DNA of 64,000 bases, taken from contig CAVWYD010000002.1 in the NCBI GenBank assembly GCA_963759055.1, positions 186,001 through 250,000 of the forward strand, given 5' to 3'. The notes beneath the pieces were generated by a model. That model was not told the origin of the DNA, did no database searches, and worked only from the letters and a program-made list of their open reading frames with translations. The DNA comes from Thiosocius sp963759055. GTDB taxonomy: Bacteria > Pseudomonadota > Gammaproteobacteria > Chromatiales > Chromatiaceae. The position numbers were made by a program, and so were the translations under genes. Shown one piece after another: positions 26,624 to 36,008 of this stretch (the stretch's first letter is position 1; the number at the start of each line of letters is the position of its first letter).

Positions 26624-27100
26624 ATGAGCATGAACACAAAACGCCGAGTCTTTCTGAGAGGCTCTCTGGCCGCAGGTACCGTGGGCGTAGCCGCCAGTGC
26701 CGGCCTGCTGACACCTCAGGCGGTCATCGCCGCCTGGAATGAAAAAGCCTTCCAGGCAAAGAGTATCGACGATGCGCTGACCGCCGCCATGGGCTCAGCA
26801 TCGAACACGGCATCTGACACGATCAAGATCAAAGCACCGGATATCGCCGAGAACGGCGCCGTCGTGCCTGTCTCCGTCTCTTCGGATATGGCTGGTGTCG
26901 AGTCGATCGCGCTTTTGGCGGAGGGTAACGCCTCGCCGCTCGTAGCCACCTTCATGCTCGGTGAGGGTGCCGTTGCCGATGTCTCGACCCGCATCAAAAT
27001 GGGTAAGACGAGCGACGTCATCGCCGTGGTCAAATCCGGCGGCAAACTGCACTCTGCACGCAAAAGCGTCAAGGTCACCATCGGCGGCTGCGGAGGTTGA
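26624..27100 (+). CDS. soxY: Thiosulfate carrier subunit SoxY
   Basis: The twin-arginine signal (KRRVFLRGSLAAG) shows Tat export, and the mature protein ends in the diagnostic GGCGG whose Cys carries the sulfur substrate. The SoxY domain spans residues 45-158. The start at 26624 has TAGGAG at seven bases. SoxYZ are exported together, SoxZ hitch-hiking on SoxY's Tat signal. Confidence 0.96.
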   Translation: MSMNTKRRVFLRGSLAAGTVGVAASAGLLTPQAVIAAWNEKAFQAKSIDDALTAAMGSASNTASDTIKIKAPDIAENGAVVPVSVSSDMAGVESIALLAEGNASPLVATFMLGEGAVADVSTRIKMGKTSDVIAVVKSGGKLHSARKSVKVTIGGCGG

Positions 27101-27153
27101 TCAGGGCATCCTGATCCACCAAGCAACAGCAAAAGAATTCGAGGTAAATATCC

Positions 27154-27468
27154 ATGGCTAAAAGCATCAAAATCCGCGCCAAGCTCAAGGGCGACACAAC
27201 GACCGTCAAGTGTCTGATGACACACTCGATGGAAACCGGTCTGCGCAAAGACAAGAAGACCGGCAAACCCATACCTGCCCACTTCATCAATGAAGTCATG
27301 GCCGAGTCCGGCGGCAAGACGGTGATGACCGCCAACTGGAGCGGCGGTATTTCCAAGAATCCGTATCTGTCCTTCGCCTTCACCGGTGCCGCCAAGGGCG
27401 ACGAAGTGAAGATCAGCTGGATGGATAACCAGGGTGGATCCGATTCAGGTACGGCAAAAATCAGCTGA
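27154..27468 (+). CDS. soxZ: Thiosulfate carrier partner SoxZ
   Basis: A 104-residue protein with no signal peptide, as usual for SoxZ, containing VKCLMTHSMETGLRKDKKTG and PAHFINEV and ending GGSDSGTAKIS. It forms the SoxYZ heterodimer. It begins 53 bases after soxY and is followed by a strong stem-loop before soxA. Confidence 0.96.
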   Translation: MAKSIKIRAKLKGDTTTVKCLMTHSMETGLRKDKKTGKPIPAHFINEVMAESGGKTVMTANWSGGISKNPYLSFAFTGAAKGDEVKISWMDNQGGSDSGTAKIS

Positions 27469-27484
27469 TAAAAGCAATGCTGAA

Positions 27485-27510
27485 GAAGACCCCGGCCTAG
27501 CGGGGTCTTC
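27485..27510 (+). other. Stem-loop between soxZ and soxA
   Basis: A perfect 10-bp stem (GAAGACCCCG / CGGGGTCTTC) with a 6-base loop, 16 bases after the soxZ stop. There is no T-run after it, so it is more likely an mRNA-stability or processing element, or an attenuator, than a full terminator. Confidence 0.7.
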
Positions 27511-27542
27511 GTCGGACATCCATTTGGGAGGAGATAATACCT

Positions 27543-28391
27543 ATGAAAATCACCAAACTGACCCTGGCAGCCATCTGCGCCCTGAGCGCATCGGTTGTCA
27601 TGGCAGACAAAATGGCAGCAGACACCACGCCGGCTGAGGATCTCAAGCTCTACCGCGACTATTTTTCGAAGCGTTTCCCGGGCATACCGCTCAATGAATA
27701 TGGCAATGGCGTGTATGCCATCGACAAGATATCGCGCGACAGCTGGGAGGCAATCGAGGACTTTCCGCCCTACGAGCCGATGATCGAGGCCGGTGAGGGC
27801 ATGTGGAACACACCATTTGCCAACGGCAAGACCTACGGGAGCTGCTTCGGCGACGACCCGGCACAACGCCAGCATTTCCCCTACTGGGACGCCAAGCGCA
27901 AAATGGTCGTGACGCTGCCTCTGGCCATCAACGAGTGCCGTGTAAACAACGGCGAAAAGCCGCTGAAGTACAAGAAAGGTGCGATCGCCGATCTGCTCGC
28001 CTACATGTCGTACCAGTCGCGTGGCCAGAAGATCAACGTCGAAGTACCGGACGACCCGGACGCGCTGAAGGCCTACAACGAAGGCAAGAACTTTTACTTC
28101 GCCCGTCGTGGTCAGCTCAATTTCTCTTGTGCCAGCTGCCACATGCAGAGTGCGGGCATGCACGTACGCACCGACATCCTGAGCCCGGAACTGGGACACA
28201 CCTCGGGCTGGCCCGTTTACCGTTCCAAGTGGGGCGAGCTCGGCACCCTGCACCGTCGCTTCGACGGCTGTAACAAGCAGGTTCGAGCGAAGCCGTTCGC
28301 GGCACAGGGCGAGGAATACCGCAATCTGGAGTTCTTCCTGTCGTACATGAACAACGGTATCGAGTTCAACGGACCGTCTGCACGCAAGTGA
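27543..28391 (+). CDS. soxA: Sulfur oxidation c-type cytochrome SoxA, single haem
   Basis: A signal peptide (LTLAAICALSASVVMA) precedes a 260-residue mature protein. One haem motif, CASCH, lies at about residues 196-200; the region matching the N-terminal haem of dihaem SoxA reads GKTYGSCFGDDP, lacking CxxCH, so this is the single-haem type. The catalytic Cys ligand is in RFDGCNKQ at about residue 243. SoxAX joins thiosulfate to SoxY. A GGGAGGAG site precedes the ATG. Confidence 0.95.
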   Translation: MKITKLTLAAICALSASVVMADKMAADTTPAEDLKLYRDYFSKRFPGIPLNEYGNGVYAIDKISRDSWEAIEDFPPYEPMIEAGEGMWNTPFANGKTYGSCFGDDPAQRQHFPYWDAKRKMVVTLPLAINECRVNNGEKPLKYKKGAIADLLAYMSYQSRGQKINVEVPDDPDALKAYNEGKNFYFARRGQLNFSCASCHMQSAGMHVRTDILSPELGHTSGWPVYRSKWGELGTLHRRFDGCNKQVRAKPFAAQGEEYRNLEFFLSYMNNGIEFNGPSARK

Positions 28392-28408
28392 TCGACTGAG
28401 CTAGCGTG

Positions 28409-28439
28409 AAAAAGCCCGGCAAGCGCCGGGCTTTTTTTA
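28409..28439 (+). terminator. sox operon terminator
   Basis: A 12-bp stem (AAAAAGCCCGGC / GCCGGGCTTTTT) with a 4-base loop and a T-run, 17 bases after soxA. On the minus strand the poly-A side also gives a T-run, so it can serve the convergent gene ending at 28479. Confidence 0.9.
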
Positions 28440-28453
28440 TTCTGCAATCTAGT

Positions 28454-28507
28454 GGAAAGCGTTTGAATCGTTCAGCTTTCATTTTCGCAGTTGCAGTTTG
28501 TCCTGTT
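28454..28507. repeat. 54-bp dispersed repeat, copy 1
   Basis: Covers the last nine codons and the 3' flank of the acidic protein gene. An inverted near-copy lies at 61250-61304, differing by five substitutions and one single-base gap. Confidence 0.65.
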
Positions 28508-29759
28508 CGTCCACACCATCAAACAAGGCATCCACATCGATAGAACCTTCGGCGCCCGCGTCGTCGAGTGGCTCGCCGGCGGCCTCTTCCGCCCGCACCA
28601 TGATCTCGGACTCTGCGGAATCAAACAGCTGCTCATCTTGCATCGCGAGTTCGACCTCGAAGCCGTCTGACTCATTGATGGAGACCACCTCGGCCGGCCC
28701 TGCCTCCTCTAGAAACTCTGCGATCGTTTCCAGATTGTCGCCGGCCTCGATATCGACGACCGGGGCCTCGACGTCAGTGTCTATTTTCATCTCGATATCG
28801 GTTTCGTCGTCAAACTCCTGAGCTGCCCGCGCGTCGGCCGGCTGATCGATCGAATCATCTGTGCCAATGGGTTCATCCACCTCACCGGGCGGATTCGATA
28901 CTGCCTCTGTATCCCCCAGTCGGTCAGGCAGGGGGGCATCACTTTCCGCTGCAAACAGCGCATCGATATCATCCTGTGCCGCCAAATCCACATCGCCGGC
29001 ATCCCCTTCGTCTTCCTCGACAGCGACATCAGGGTCAGGGGCGTTCTCTGCGTCGGTCTCAAGATCGACTGCGAATTCGGCCTCAGCCGCTATTTCGACC
29101 GGGTTATCCGGGTCGAATGGCGGAGCCGTCTGCCCGGGCACTGGCTCAAGCACGGTTTCTCCGTCCGGCCCGGATACATCCGCCGCGGCCCCACCGACCA
29201 ACGCGGCAATCGGACCAGGCTGGCCGAGGGATCCACCCGTAAACATGGTCGAATACTCATTGAGCATCCGACTCATGGTCTCCATGGTCACGCTGAGTTC
29301 GTCTGACAGGCGTTGATTTTCGGCGCGAAGACTTTCGAGAACGGAGGTATCTTGATCCGGCTGCTCCTGGGTGACGACGATCCCACCACCCTCCAGCTCG
29401 TAATAAGGGGCCAATGCGGCCATGAGATCTATATCGAATTGCGCGGCTGAACCGGCGTCACGTTTCTTGTACACAACGGCAAACCGTTGCAACAACAAAA
29501 GCTCGGCCCGCAACATCGCGGTCTTTGCCTGTTCCAGTGCCTCACCCGATATTCCCATCTGTTCGCTGAGGAACTGGGCAATCTTGGTTTCACGCTCAGG
29601 CCTTGTGTTCTTTATCCGGGTGGCCAGCACGCGTATCGCCCTGGTATCGCGTCGCCGCAGAGCACGATTGCGAAACCAGGCGTAGCTCAACAACACGAGC
29701 AGCACCAGCAGCAGTTCGCCCGCAAGTATCGCCGACATGAGGATCATGACTTCACTCAT
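28479..29759 (-). CDS. Acidic membrane-anchored protein with FliM-like motifs (426 aa)
   Basis: An N-terminal membrane helix (AILAGELLLVLLVLLSYAWF) is followed by a basic helical region, a coiled-coil near SVLESLRAENQRLSDELSVT and about 230 very acidic, probably disordered residues. Two short motifs, AAQDDIDALFAAES and SIDVDALFDGVDEQD, resemble the FliM N-terminal CheY-binding peptide (LSQDEIDALL). The start overlaps the VWA gene's stop (ATGA), so the two form a coupled unit. I do not recognise the family; scaffolding is inference. Confidence 0.8.
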   Translation of the reverse strand: MSEVMILMSAILAGELLLVLLVLLSYAWFRNRALRRRDTRAIRVLATRIKNTRPERETKIAQFLSEQMGISGEALEQAKTAMLRAELLLLQRFAVVYKKRDAGSAAQFDIDLMAALAPYYELEGGGIVVTQEQPDQDTSVLESLRAENQRLSDELSVTMETMSRMLNEYSTMFTGGSLGQPGPIAALVGGAAADVSGPDGETVLEPVPGQTAPPFDPDNPVEIAAEAEFAVDLETDAENAPDPDVAVEEDEGDAGDVDLAAQDDIDALFAAESDAPLPDRLGDTEAVSNPPGEVDEPIGTDDSIDQPADARAAQEFDDETDIEMKIDTDVEAPVVDIEAGDNLETIAEFLEEAGPAEVVSINESDGFEVELAMQDEQLFDSAESEIMVRAEEAAGEPLDDAGAEGSIDVDALFDGVDEQDKLQLRK

Positions 29760-31612
29760 GCCGCGTTCTCCCGCGGTTGGTTTTCTACTGCGTTCGGGGT
29801 CGACACCTGCGTCTCGATCAGCTGTTCGAGGTCAAGTTCATCCGACTCTGCGCCGCGCCTGTTCATCAGGAAGAACCAGACACCCGCACCGATCAGCAGG
29901 GTTAGATTCAAGACGCCGAAGATGATCGCCGGAATCAGCCAGCCTCCCTCTTCCACCTCGGGCTCTGCGGGTACCTCGGCCACGGCCTCCGCAACGGGGA
30001 CAACCGGCTCGGGCTCCGGAACGGGCACCGGCTCGATCACCGGCGGGGCCTCAGCTACCGGTGGTGGCAGTTCCACCCCGGGCAGCATCAGGGGTCCGAC
30101 GGTGTGTTCGATGAGATTGCCCAGACGGGTCGTCCCGGACACCTTCACGTAACTGCTCGAGACCAGGTCCTTCAGCGGACCTGTCCATTGACCGGGCTCG
30201 GGCTGGACGAGTTGCAGTGGCACGCGCTTGCCACCGGCGTCCTCCTGCCAGGCGGTCACGATCGCTCCGGGCTGCATCACCGCGGGCTGGACGTCGGCCG
30301 TCAGGACCGGGCCATCCGGGCTCTCGGCCACAGCAACGGCAACAGGTTCGTGCACCACCAGCCGGAACCGTTTTTCACGCATGAAGGTGGGGCTGTCTAC
30401 GGCGATAACAAGCTCCACCTCCTGCCCTGCCTGCTGCTCGCCAAAACTCATTGCGTAACGTCCGTCGCCGGCCTTCTCATCGCCGGCCTCGCCAAGATCG
30501 TTCAAAGGCAGCGACCGCGCATCCCCGGCACCACTGGCCTCGGCACGCACATCGATCAGTCGCAGAAAGGCCTGGCGTGCCACCAGTTTCCCGCGGTTGC
30601 TCAATGAAGCCTCCACCCGCGTCTGCTCGCCGGCCGCAATATGGGTCGGTATCTCCGAAGTCTGCAGCTTGAGATCAGTAACGATCATTACCCGGTTGTC
30701 CGGGTCCACATCGGCCTGCAGCACCCACTCGCCCTTCTGCGGAGAGGCGATGGTGATCATGTCGTAGCCCTGGTCACGCGACCAGGCGATACCGGCAGGC
30801 AGGTCGCTGTCCTTATAGGATTCGCCGGAAGGTGACAGCAACACGGCCGGAGGAGAATCCGGCTTGCTGAACAACACGACAGTAACTTCATTGACACTGC
30901 CGTCGACCACGAAACGATTGTCTTCGAGCGGGACTGTGTCCGGACTGCCCACCTTCTCGAACATGCGCAGAAACACCCGCTGCAGTTCCTCGGCCTTCGC
31001 CACCTGCTGGTACCAGCCACCGGTCTCTGCGGCCAGACGCTGCATCAGGTCGTGATCGGCGCGTTCAGACAGGGCAATGGTATGTACCTGGACCCCGGCC
31101 GCCTGGAGGCGCGGTAGCAATGTGTCAAGAATCCTGCTCCGTGACCGGGCGTTCTCAGCTGCCTGCTTGGAGATATCCACCATGCCGTCGGTCAGAAGCA
31201 CGAGATGGCGTGCGTGGGTGGTCGGTTCACCCTCCCAGTCGGCAGATGCCTTGTCCAGAACCTCTTCGATATTGGTGAACTGACCCGGCGATGCGATCTG
31301 TTTCGACAGCGCCTGGGTGCGTTTTTTCCAGGCTGCGTCCACCTCAGCCACCGGCACGAGATTGTTGACCCAGCGCGCGAAGGTCCAGACCCCGGCCTGC
31401 GTGCCCGGTTGCAGCAGGCCCGCCAGCATGCGCAGCGCGGGCCGGCGCAGGTTTTCCGGATCGTTCTGCCGCATGCTTCCGGAGATATCGATCAAAACCC
31501 GGACGTCGTTTTTTTCCGGTGTCGAGGCCTGGCTTGCACCGATGCCGGCGCAGGCCAGCAACAGGAATATCAAGATGTGACCGGCACTTATATTGTCAGC
31601 CGATGTCCGCAT
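29756..31612 (-). CDS. VWA domain membrane protein (618 aa)
   Basis: An N-terminal signal or anchor (ILIFLLLACAGIGASQ) leads into a VWA domain with MIDAS motif DVRVLIDISGSMRQND, then beta-rich extracytoplasmic domains, a Pro/Glu-rich stretch (VIEPVPVPEPEPVVPVAEAV) and a C-terminal membrane helix. The start at 31612 (MRTSADNISAG) follows AGGGG; upstream in-frame codons cross the acyltransferase gene. Most of it should lie in the periplasm, coupled to the acidic protein on the cytoplasmic side. Marginal resemblance to Ca-activated chloride channel-like VWA proteins. Confidence 0.85.
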   Translation of the reverse strand: MRTSADNISAGHILIFLLLACAGIGASQASTPEKNDVRVLIDISGSMRQNDPENLRRPALRMLAGLLQPGTQAGVWTFARWVNNLVPVAEVDAAWKKRTQALSKQIASPGQFTNIEEVLDKASADWEGEPTTHARHLVLLTDGMVDISKQAAENARSRSRILDTLLPRLQAAGVQVHTIALSERADHDLMQRLAAETGGWYQQVAKAEELQRVFLRMFEKVGSPDTVPLEDNRFVVDGSVNEVTVVLFSKPDSPPAVLLSPSGESYKDSDLPAGIAWSRDQGYDMITIASPQKGEWVLQADVDPDNRVMIVTDLKLQTSEIPTHIAAGEQTRVEASLSNRGKLVARQAFLRLIDVRAEASGAGDARSLPLNDLGEAGDEKAGDGRYAMSFGEQQAGQEVELVIAVDSPTFMREKRFRLVVHEPVAVAVAESPDGPVLTADVQPAVMQPGAIVTAWQEDAGGKRVPLQLVQPEPGQWTGPLKDLVSSSYVKVSGTTRLGNLIEHTVGPLMLPGVELPPPVAEAPPVIEPVPVPEPEPVVPVAEAVAEVPAEPEVEEGGWLIPAIIFGVLNLTLLIGAGVWFFLMNRRGAESDELDLEQLIETQVSTPNAVENQPRENAA

Positions 31613-31700
31613 ACCAAGCCCCTGGATAAGAAATGAGTTCCTGCAAGGGGTAACGGCAGGCGGAGAGGTCGCTTTAGCGCCCGCATGGCGCGAAAGGGCG

Positions 31701-32600
31701 CTAGGTTTTTCCCCTCGAATAGGGACTTGGCTGCTCACTATCGGGTATCTCGAAACGCCGGTAGGCCCATTGATAATGTTCGGGAAATTCACGCACGCAA
31801 CGCTCCACGTCACGATTGAGGGCGGCAGCGGCGACTTCCGGCGATTTGTCGGCGATCGCAGGGTCTCCTTCGAAATAATGTATCCGATGTCTGCCCGTAT
31901 CCTGATCGTAGATCGCGCAGGTAAACAGCGTGGGCGTCTGATGCCGACGCGCGAGCCGGCTGACCAGGGTCATGGTCAGCGCCGGATGACCGAAGAACGG
32001 TGCCAGCACGCCCGATGCACCGGCGGTCTTGGGTACCTGATCGGGCAGGATGCCCACAATCTCGCCGGCCTGCAGCGCCGCATGCAGCGCCTTGAGCCCC
32101 TGGCGGTCGGTTGGTACCGGTACGAGACCGGAGCGTTCTCTGCCCTGGCGCATCACGTCGTCCATGAAGGCCTGGCGGGGTGGACGATAAAGTGCCGTGG
32201 CGCGGGTTACCTTGGTCGCCAGATAGGCGATCAGTTCCCAGTTGCCCATGTGTGGCATGGCAATGATCAGACCGTGGCCACGCTCGATCAGATCACCGGC
32301 GGCCTCGAAAAAGCCGTTCTCATCCACGGCCTCTGCCCAATCACGCCGCGGGCCCACCCATATTTTCAACATCTGTGCCAGGCTGCGCCCGGTATGCATA
32401 AGGTTGACGCGCACCAGGGCTTCCCGCTCTTCCTCGGGCATGTCCGGAAAACAGAGGCTGAGATTCACCCTGGCGTTGCGCACCTCGCGCCCCTGCCGGC
32501 GATAAAGCAGCCGACCCACCGTCGCACCCAGGGCCCCGACCCAGGAGAATGGCAGCAACCCCAATAAACCGACGAACCCCCTGAGCAGGCGATCACGCAT
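31701..32600 (-). CDS. LpxL/HtrB-type lipid A acyltransferase (299 aa)
   Basis: Lysophospholipid acyltransferase family with catalytic motif MPHMGNWELIAYL (H-x4-E) and GIVGILPDQVPKTAG substrate-binding segment. An N-terminal membrane segment anchors it at the inner membrane, where it adds a secondary acyl chain to lipid A. The ATG at 32600 (MRDRLLRGF) is preferred to a TTG three codons upstream. Confidence 0.92.
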   Translation of the reverse strand: MRDRLLRGFVGLLGLLPFSWVGALGATVGRLLYRRQGREVRNARVNLSLCFPDMPEEEREALVRVNLMHTGRSLAQMLKIWVGPRRDWAEAVDENGFFEAAGDLIERGHGLIIAMPHMGNWELIAYLATKVTRATALYRPPRQAFMDDVMRQGRERSGLVPVPTDRQGLKALHAALQAGEIVGILPDQVPKTAGASGVLAPFFGHPALTMTLVSRLARRHQTPTLFTCAIYDQDTGRHRIHYFEGDPAIADKSPEVAAAALNRDVERCVREFPEHYQWAYRRFEIPDSEQPSPYSRGKT

Positions 32601-32690
32601 AACTTGCAATACCCAAGATTAGGTTTTCTACACAGCCAAACGGCATGAATTGGGCTATACACTCTAACTGCAATGTAACGAGAGCTTTCC

Positions 32691-33128
32691 ATGAGCAATA
32701 CGGACCACCCCCACCCAGCCGAATTATCACCCAAACAGGCCTGGCAGATGCTGCAGGATGATCCGCGCGCGCTGCTGGTCGATATCCGCTCGACCATGGA
32801 GTTCCTGTTTGTAGGCCATCCTACCGGTGCGGTACACGTTGCCTGGATCGACGAACCGGATTGGGACATCAACCCGCATTTCGTTCCCGAGATCCGCAAG
32901 CTGCTGCTCGGCGGCGCCGTGTGCGATACCGAAGAAGGCTGTGCCCCGGTGATCCTGATCTGCCGCAGCGGCAAGCGTTCCGCCGAGGCGGGCAAGGTAC
33001 TGCTCGAAACCGGGTTGAAGAGCGTATACCACATCGACGAAGGCTTCGAGGGCGACCTGGACGAACACCACCGGCGTGGCACTGTTGGCGGCTGGCGCTT
33101 TCATGACCTGCCCTGGGAGCAGTGCTAG
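32691..33128 (+). CDS. Rhodanese-like domain protein (145 aa)
   Basis: A single rhodanese domain: LLVDIRSTMEFLFVGHPTGA at the front and an active-site loop ILICRSGKRSAEAGKVLLET with catalytic Cys. No signal peptide, so cytoplasmic. Such proteins carry persulfide sulfur, which is meaningful in a sulfur oxidiser; the exact acceptor is unknown. It stands divergent from the acyltransferase. Confidence 0.92.
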   Translation: MSNTDHPHPAELSPKQAWQMLQDDPRALLVDIRSTMEFLFVGHPTGAVHVAWIDEPDWDINPHFVPEIRKLLLGGAVCDTEEGCAPVILICRSGKRSAEAGKVLLETGLKSVYHIDEGFEGDLDEHHRRGTVGGWRFHDLPWEQC

Positions 33129-33192
33129 TGGGCTGACCCGAAACCGCCCCACATGTTAGGCTGGCGCACATACCAGCTCAGCCAACTCCGTC

Positions 33193-33688
33193 ATGTCGTC
33201 CGCCGTTACCCTGTGCACAACTGAACACCTCCGCTCTCTCAGCAAAGTCCTCGAACCCTACGGTATGCAGGTCGAGCATATCTGCGACGGTTGCGACATC
33301 CCCGGCTCCTACTGGGGCGAGAGCGAGGCCGGTCTTATCGCAAACACCCTGTTCGTCCGCGATGACACCCCGCTGCATTCGGCCCTGCACGAGGCCTGCC
33401 ATTTCATCTGCATGGACGATGCACGACGCGCAGCACTGCACACCGATGCCGGTGGCGATGTCGCGGAAGAGAATGCTGTGTGCTATCTGCAGGGCTTGCT
33501 GGCCGAACGTATCCCGGGCTATGACTGCAACCGGCTGTTCTACGATATGGATGCCTGGGGCTACAGCTTCCGGCTGGGTTCCGCGCGCAGCCTGGTTCGA
33601 GCACGATGCCTCGGATGCGCGGCTATGGCTTATAGACCAACGTATCATCGATGATGCGCAGCACCCCACCGGGCTGCTGCGACGATAA
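33193..33688 (+). pseudogene. HEACH-motif hypothetical protein, one indel
   Basis: The protein holds PLHSALHEACHFICMDDARR, a zinc-site-like HExxH variant, and ENAVCYLQGLLAERIPGYD. Near 33590 the frame breaks: removing one base from GCGCGCAGCC continues into AWFEHDASDARLWLIDQRII and ends with TGLLRR at 33688, giving exactly 164 residues. The uncorrected frame ends at 33654 with an unlikely tail. It precedes galU by 13 bases and may be cotranscribed. Metal binding is inference; I do not recognise the family. Confidence 0.7.
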
Positions 33689-33701
33689 GGAAAAACGGAC
33701 A

Positions 33702-34538
33702 ATGACCACGATCAAGAAATGTTTGTTTCCCGCCGCCGGCTATGGCACACGTTTTCTCCCGGCCACCAAGTCAATGCCGAAAGAGATGCTGCCGGTGGTC
33801 GACAAGCCACTGATCCAGTACGGCGTGGAAGAGGCCATGGAGGCCGGCATGAATAATATCGGCATCGTGACCGGGCGCGGCAAACGTGCGCTCGCCGACC
33901 ATTTCGACGTCAGCTACGAACTCGAACACCAGATCAGTGGATCCGACAAAGAGGGCCTGCTCGCGGATATCCGCAAGGTCCTCAACGAATGCACCTTTTC
34001 GTATACCCGCCAGTCGGAGATGAAGGGCCTGGGCCACGCTATCCTGACGGGCGAGACCCTGATCGGCCGCGAACCCTTTGGGGTCGTCCTCGCCGACGAC
34101 CTTTGTGTCGGTGAAGATGACGGCGTACTTACCCAGATGGCGCGCATCTATGCCAAGTACCGCTGCAGCGTGGTCGCCATCGAAGAGGTGCCGCCTGAAG
34201 AGGTCCACAAATACGGCGTGATCGAGGGCTCGGAACTCGAAGACGGGGTCTACGTGGTCTCCAAGATGGTCGAGAAACCCGCGCCCGAAGAGGCGCCATC
34301 GAACCTGGCGATCATCGGCCGTTACATCCTTACGCCGGACATATTCGATGTGATCCGCAATACGCCACCCGGCCGCAACGGCGAGATCCAGATCACCGAT
34401 GCACTACAGACCCAGGCGGAAAACAACATGGTCCTGGCCTATCGTTTCAAGGGCAGGCGCTTCGACTGCGGCAGCGTTGGCGGTTTCGTCGAGGCGACAA
34501 ATTTCTTCTACGAGCGTTGGAAGGAAAACCAGGGCTGA
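33702..34538 (+). CDS. galU: UTP-glucose-1-phosphate uridylyltransferase
   Basis: GalU makes UDP-glucose. The N-terminal nucleotidyltransferase signature is LFPAAGYGTRFLPATKSMPK, followed by EMLPVVDKPLIQYGVEEA; later GVVLADDLCV and FDCGSVGGFVEATNFF are typical. Length is 278 residues, normal for the family. The start at 33702 has TAAGGA at nine bases. UDP-glucose from this step could feed glucosyl transfer in the nearby glucosylglycerate cluster. Confidence 0.95.
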   Translation: MTTIKKCLFPAAGYGTRFLPATKSMPKEMLPVVDKPLIQYGVEEAMEAGMNNIGIVTGRGKRALADHFDVSYELEHQISGSDKEGLLADIRKVLNECTFSYTRQSEMKGLGHAILTGETLIGREPFGVVLADDLCVGEDDGVLTQMARIYAKYRCSVVAIEEVPPEEVHKYGVIEGSELEDGVYVVSKMVEKPAPEEAPSNLAIIGRYILTPDIFDVIRNTPPGRNGEIQITDALQTQAENNMVLAYRFKGRRFDCGSVGGFVEATNFFYERWKENQG

Positions 34539-34616
34539 GCCCAAACGCTTTATGCAATTTCGTCTCAACAGCCTGCCCTACCGGAACTGAACGATTCTGC
34601 TGCTTGCAGTTAGAGG

Positions 34617-35994
34617 TCAGCTTACAAGTCGCAGAAATGCGGCCGCCTTATCGAGGCTTTCCTGATATTCCTCGGCACAGTCCGAGTCCGCAACGATCCC
34701 GCCGCCGGCCCAATAGTAGACGCTCTGGCCCTGCATCAGGGCAGTCCGGATGGTAATGCTGCTCTCGAGGTTGCCATCGAATCCCAGGCGGATCACGTTG
34801 CCGCAATAGACTTCACGACGCACCGGCTCTAGCTCGTCAATTATCTCCATGGCGCGGCGTTTCGGTGCCCCGGTGATAGAACCGCCGGGGAAGCAGGCCG
34901 CGATCAGATCCAGTGCATCCTTGTCTGCGCGAAGGCGGCCGGTGACGGTACTGACCAGGTGATGCACGGTGGCGAAAGACTCGACCTGAAACAGCCCCGG
35001 CACCTCGATGGAACCCGGCTCGCAGACCTTACCGAGATCATTGCGCAGCAGATCCACGATCATCACATTCTCGGCGCGGTCCTTCTTACTTCTGAGCAGC
35101 TGGGCCCGCAGCGCCAGATCCTGTTCCGCGCTGCCGCCGCGCGGACGTGTCCCCTTTATCGGCCGCGTCTGCGCCCGGCCATTTTGCAGACTCAGAAACT
35201 GTTCGGGTGACGAACTGAGCACCTGGCCAAAGGGATATTCGAGAAGCGCACCAAAGGGGGCCGGATTGTCCTGCCGCATGCGCTGGTAGAGCGTCCAGGC
35301 ATCCTGCTGCGTTTCGGCACGGAACCTTTGTGCAAAATTGACCTGATAGCAGTCACCCTCGCGTATGTAATGTTTGATCCGGTCGAAGCCCCGGGCGTAT
35401 GCGGCCGGCGACATGCCGGTTTCGGGCAGCGAGCCGACCACCTCGGCAGGAGGCAGTCGGGGCGGTTGATATCGCCAGCAGGCGCCGCAAGGCCGACTGC
35501 CAGCCGTTGTCGTCTCTGGGATCCCTGCCCTGGCGCACGAAATAACTGCGCTGCCGGGCATGATCGATGACCACGGCCCAGTCGTACAGGCCAACGGCCA
35601 TGTCGGGCCAGTCGTCGAGGCCCTCGCGCGGGGGCAGTTCGCCCAGGCTGCGCGCCAGGTCGTAGCCGAGGAAACCGATCGCTCCACCGCAGAAAGGCAG
35701 ATCGAGCGTCGGCGAGGCGCGCTCGCCAAGCAGGCGGCGCAACAGGACCAGGGGTTTCCCTTTCAAGTCAGCCGGAATCTCTCCAACAGGATTCGAAACT
35801 GTGACGCCGTCCTTGCTCGTCAGGGTCAGATAGGGGTCGGCCGCAATGATGTCGTATCGCCCCCCGCCGGATTCAGGAAAACCACTGTCCAACCATACCG
35901 GCCAGGGCAGTTCCCTCAGTTGCGCATAGAGCTGTCGGTTGTCAGCCCAGTAGGGCAGCCGCATGACATGGGGTTCAGACACAGCCGTTTCCAC
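34617..35994 (-). pseudogene. pabB: Aminodeoxychorismate synthase component I, one indel
   Basis: PabB converts chorismate to 4-amino-4-deoxychorismate for folate. The N-terminal part has VWLDSGFPESGGGRYDIIAA and IGFLGYDLARSLGELPPRE; the C-terminal part has RPIKGTRPRG, EFIGSITGAPK-type ACFPGGSITGAPKRRAMEII and YYWAGGGIVADSD. They are in different frames; removing one base of the G4 run at 35459-35462 joins them into exactly 458 residues. The likely start is GTG 35994; ATG 35964 is the alternative. Indel in a homopolymer suggests sequencing error. Confidence 0.88.
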
Positions 35995-36008
35995 GCTCAG
36001 TCACGTTC

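Noticed and set aside
27075..28253. 392-codon open frame on the minus strand
   Set aside because: Antisense to soxY-soxA, with no family character; the sox genes are unambiguous.
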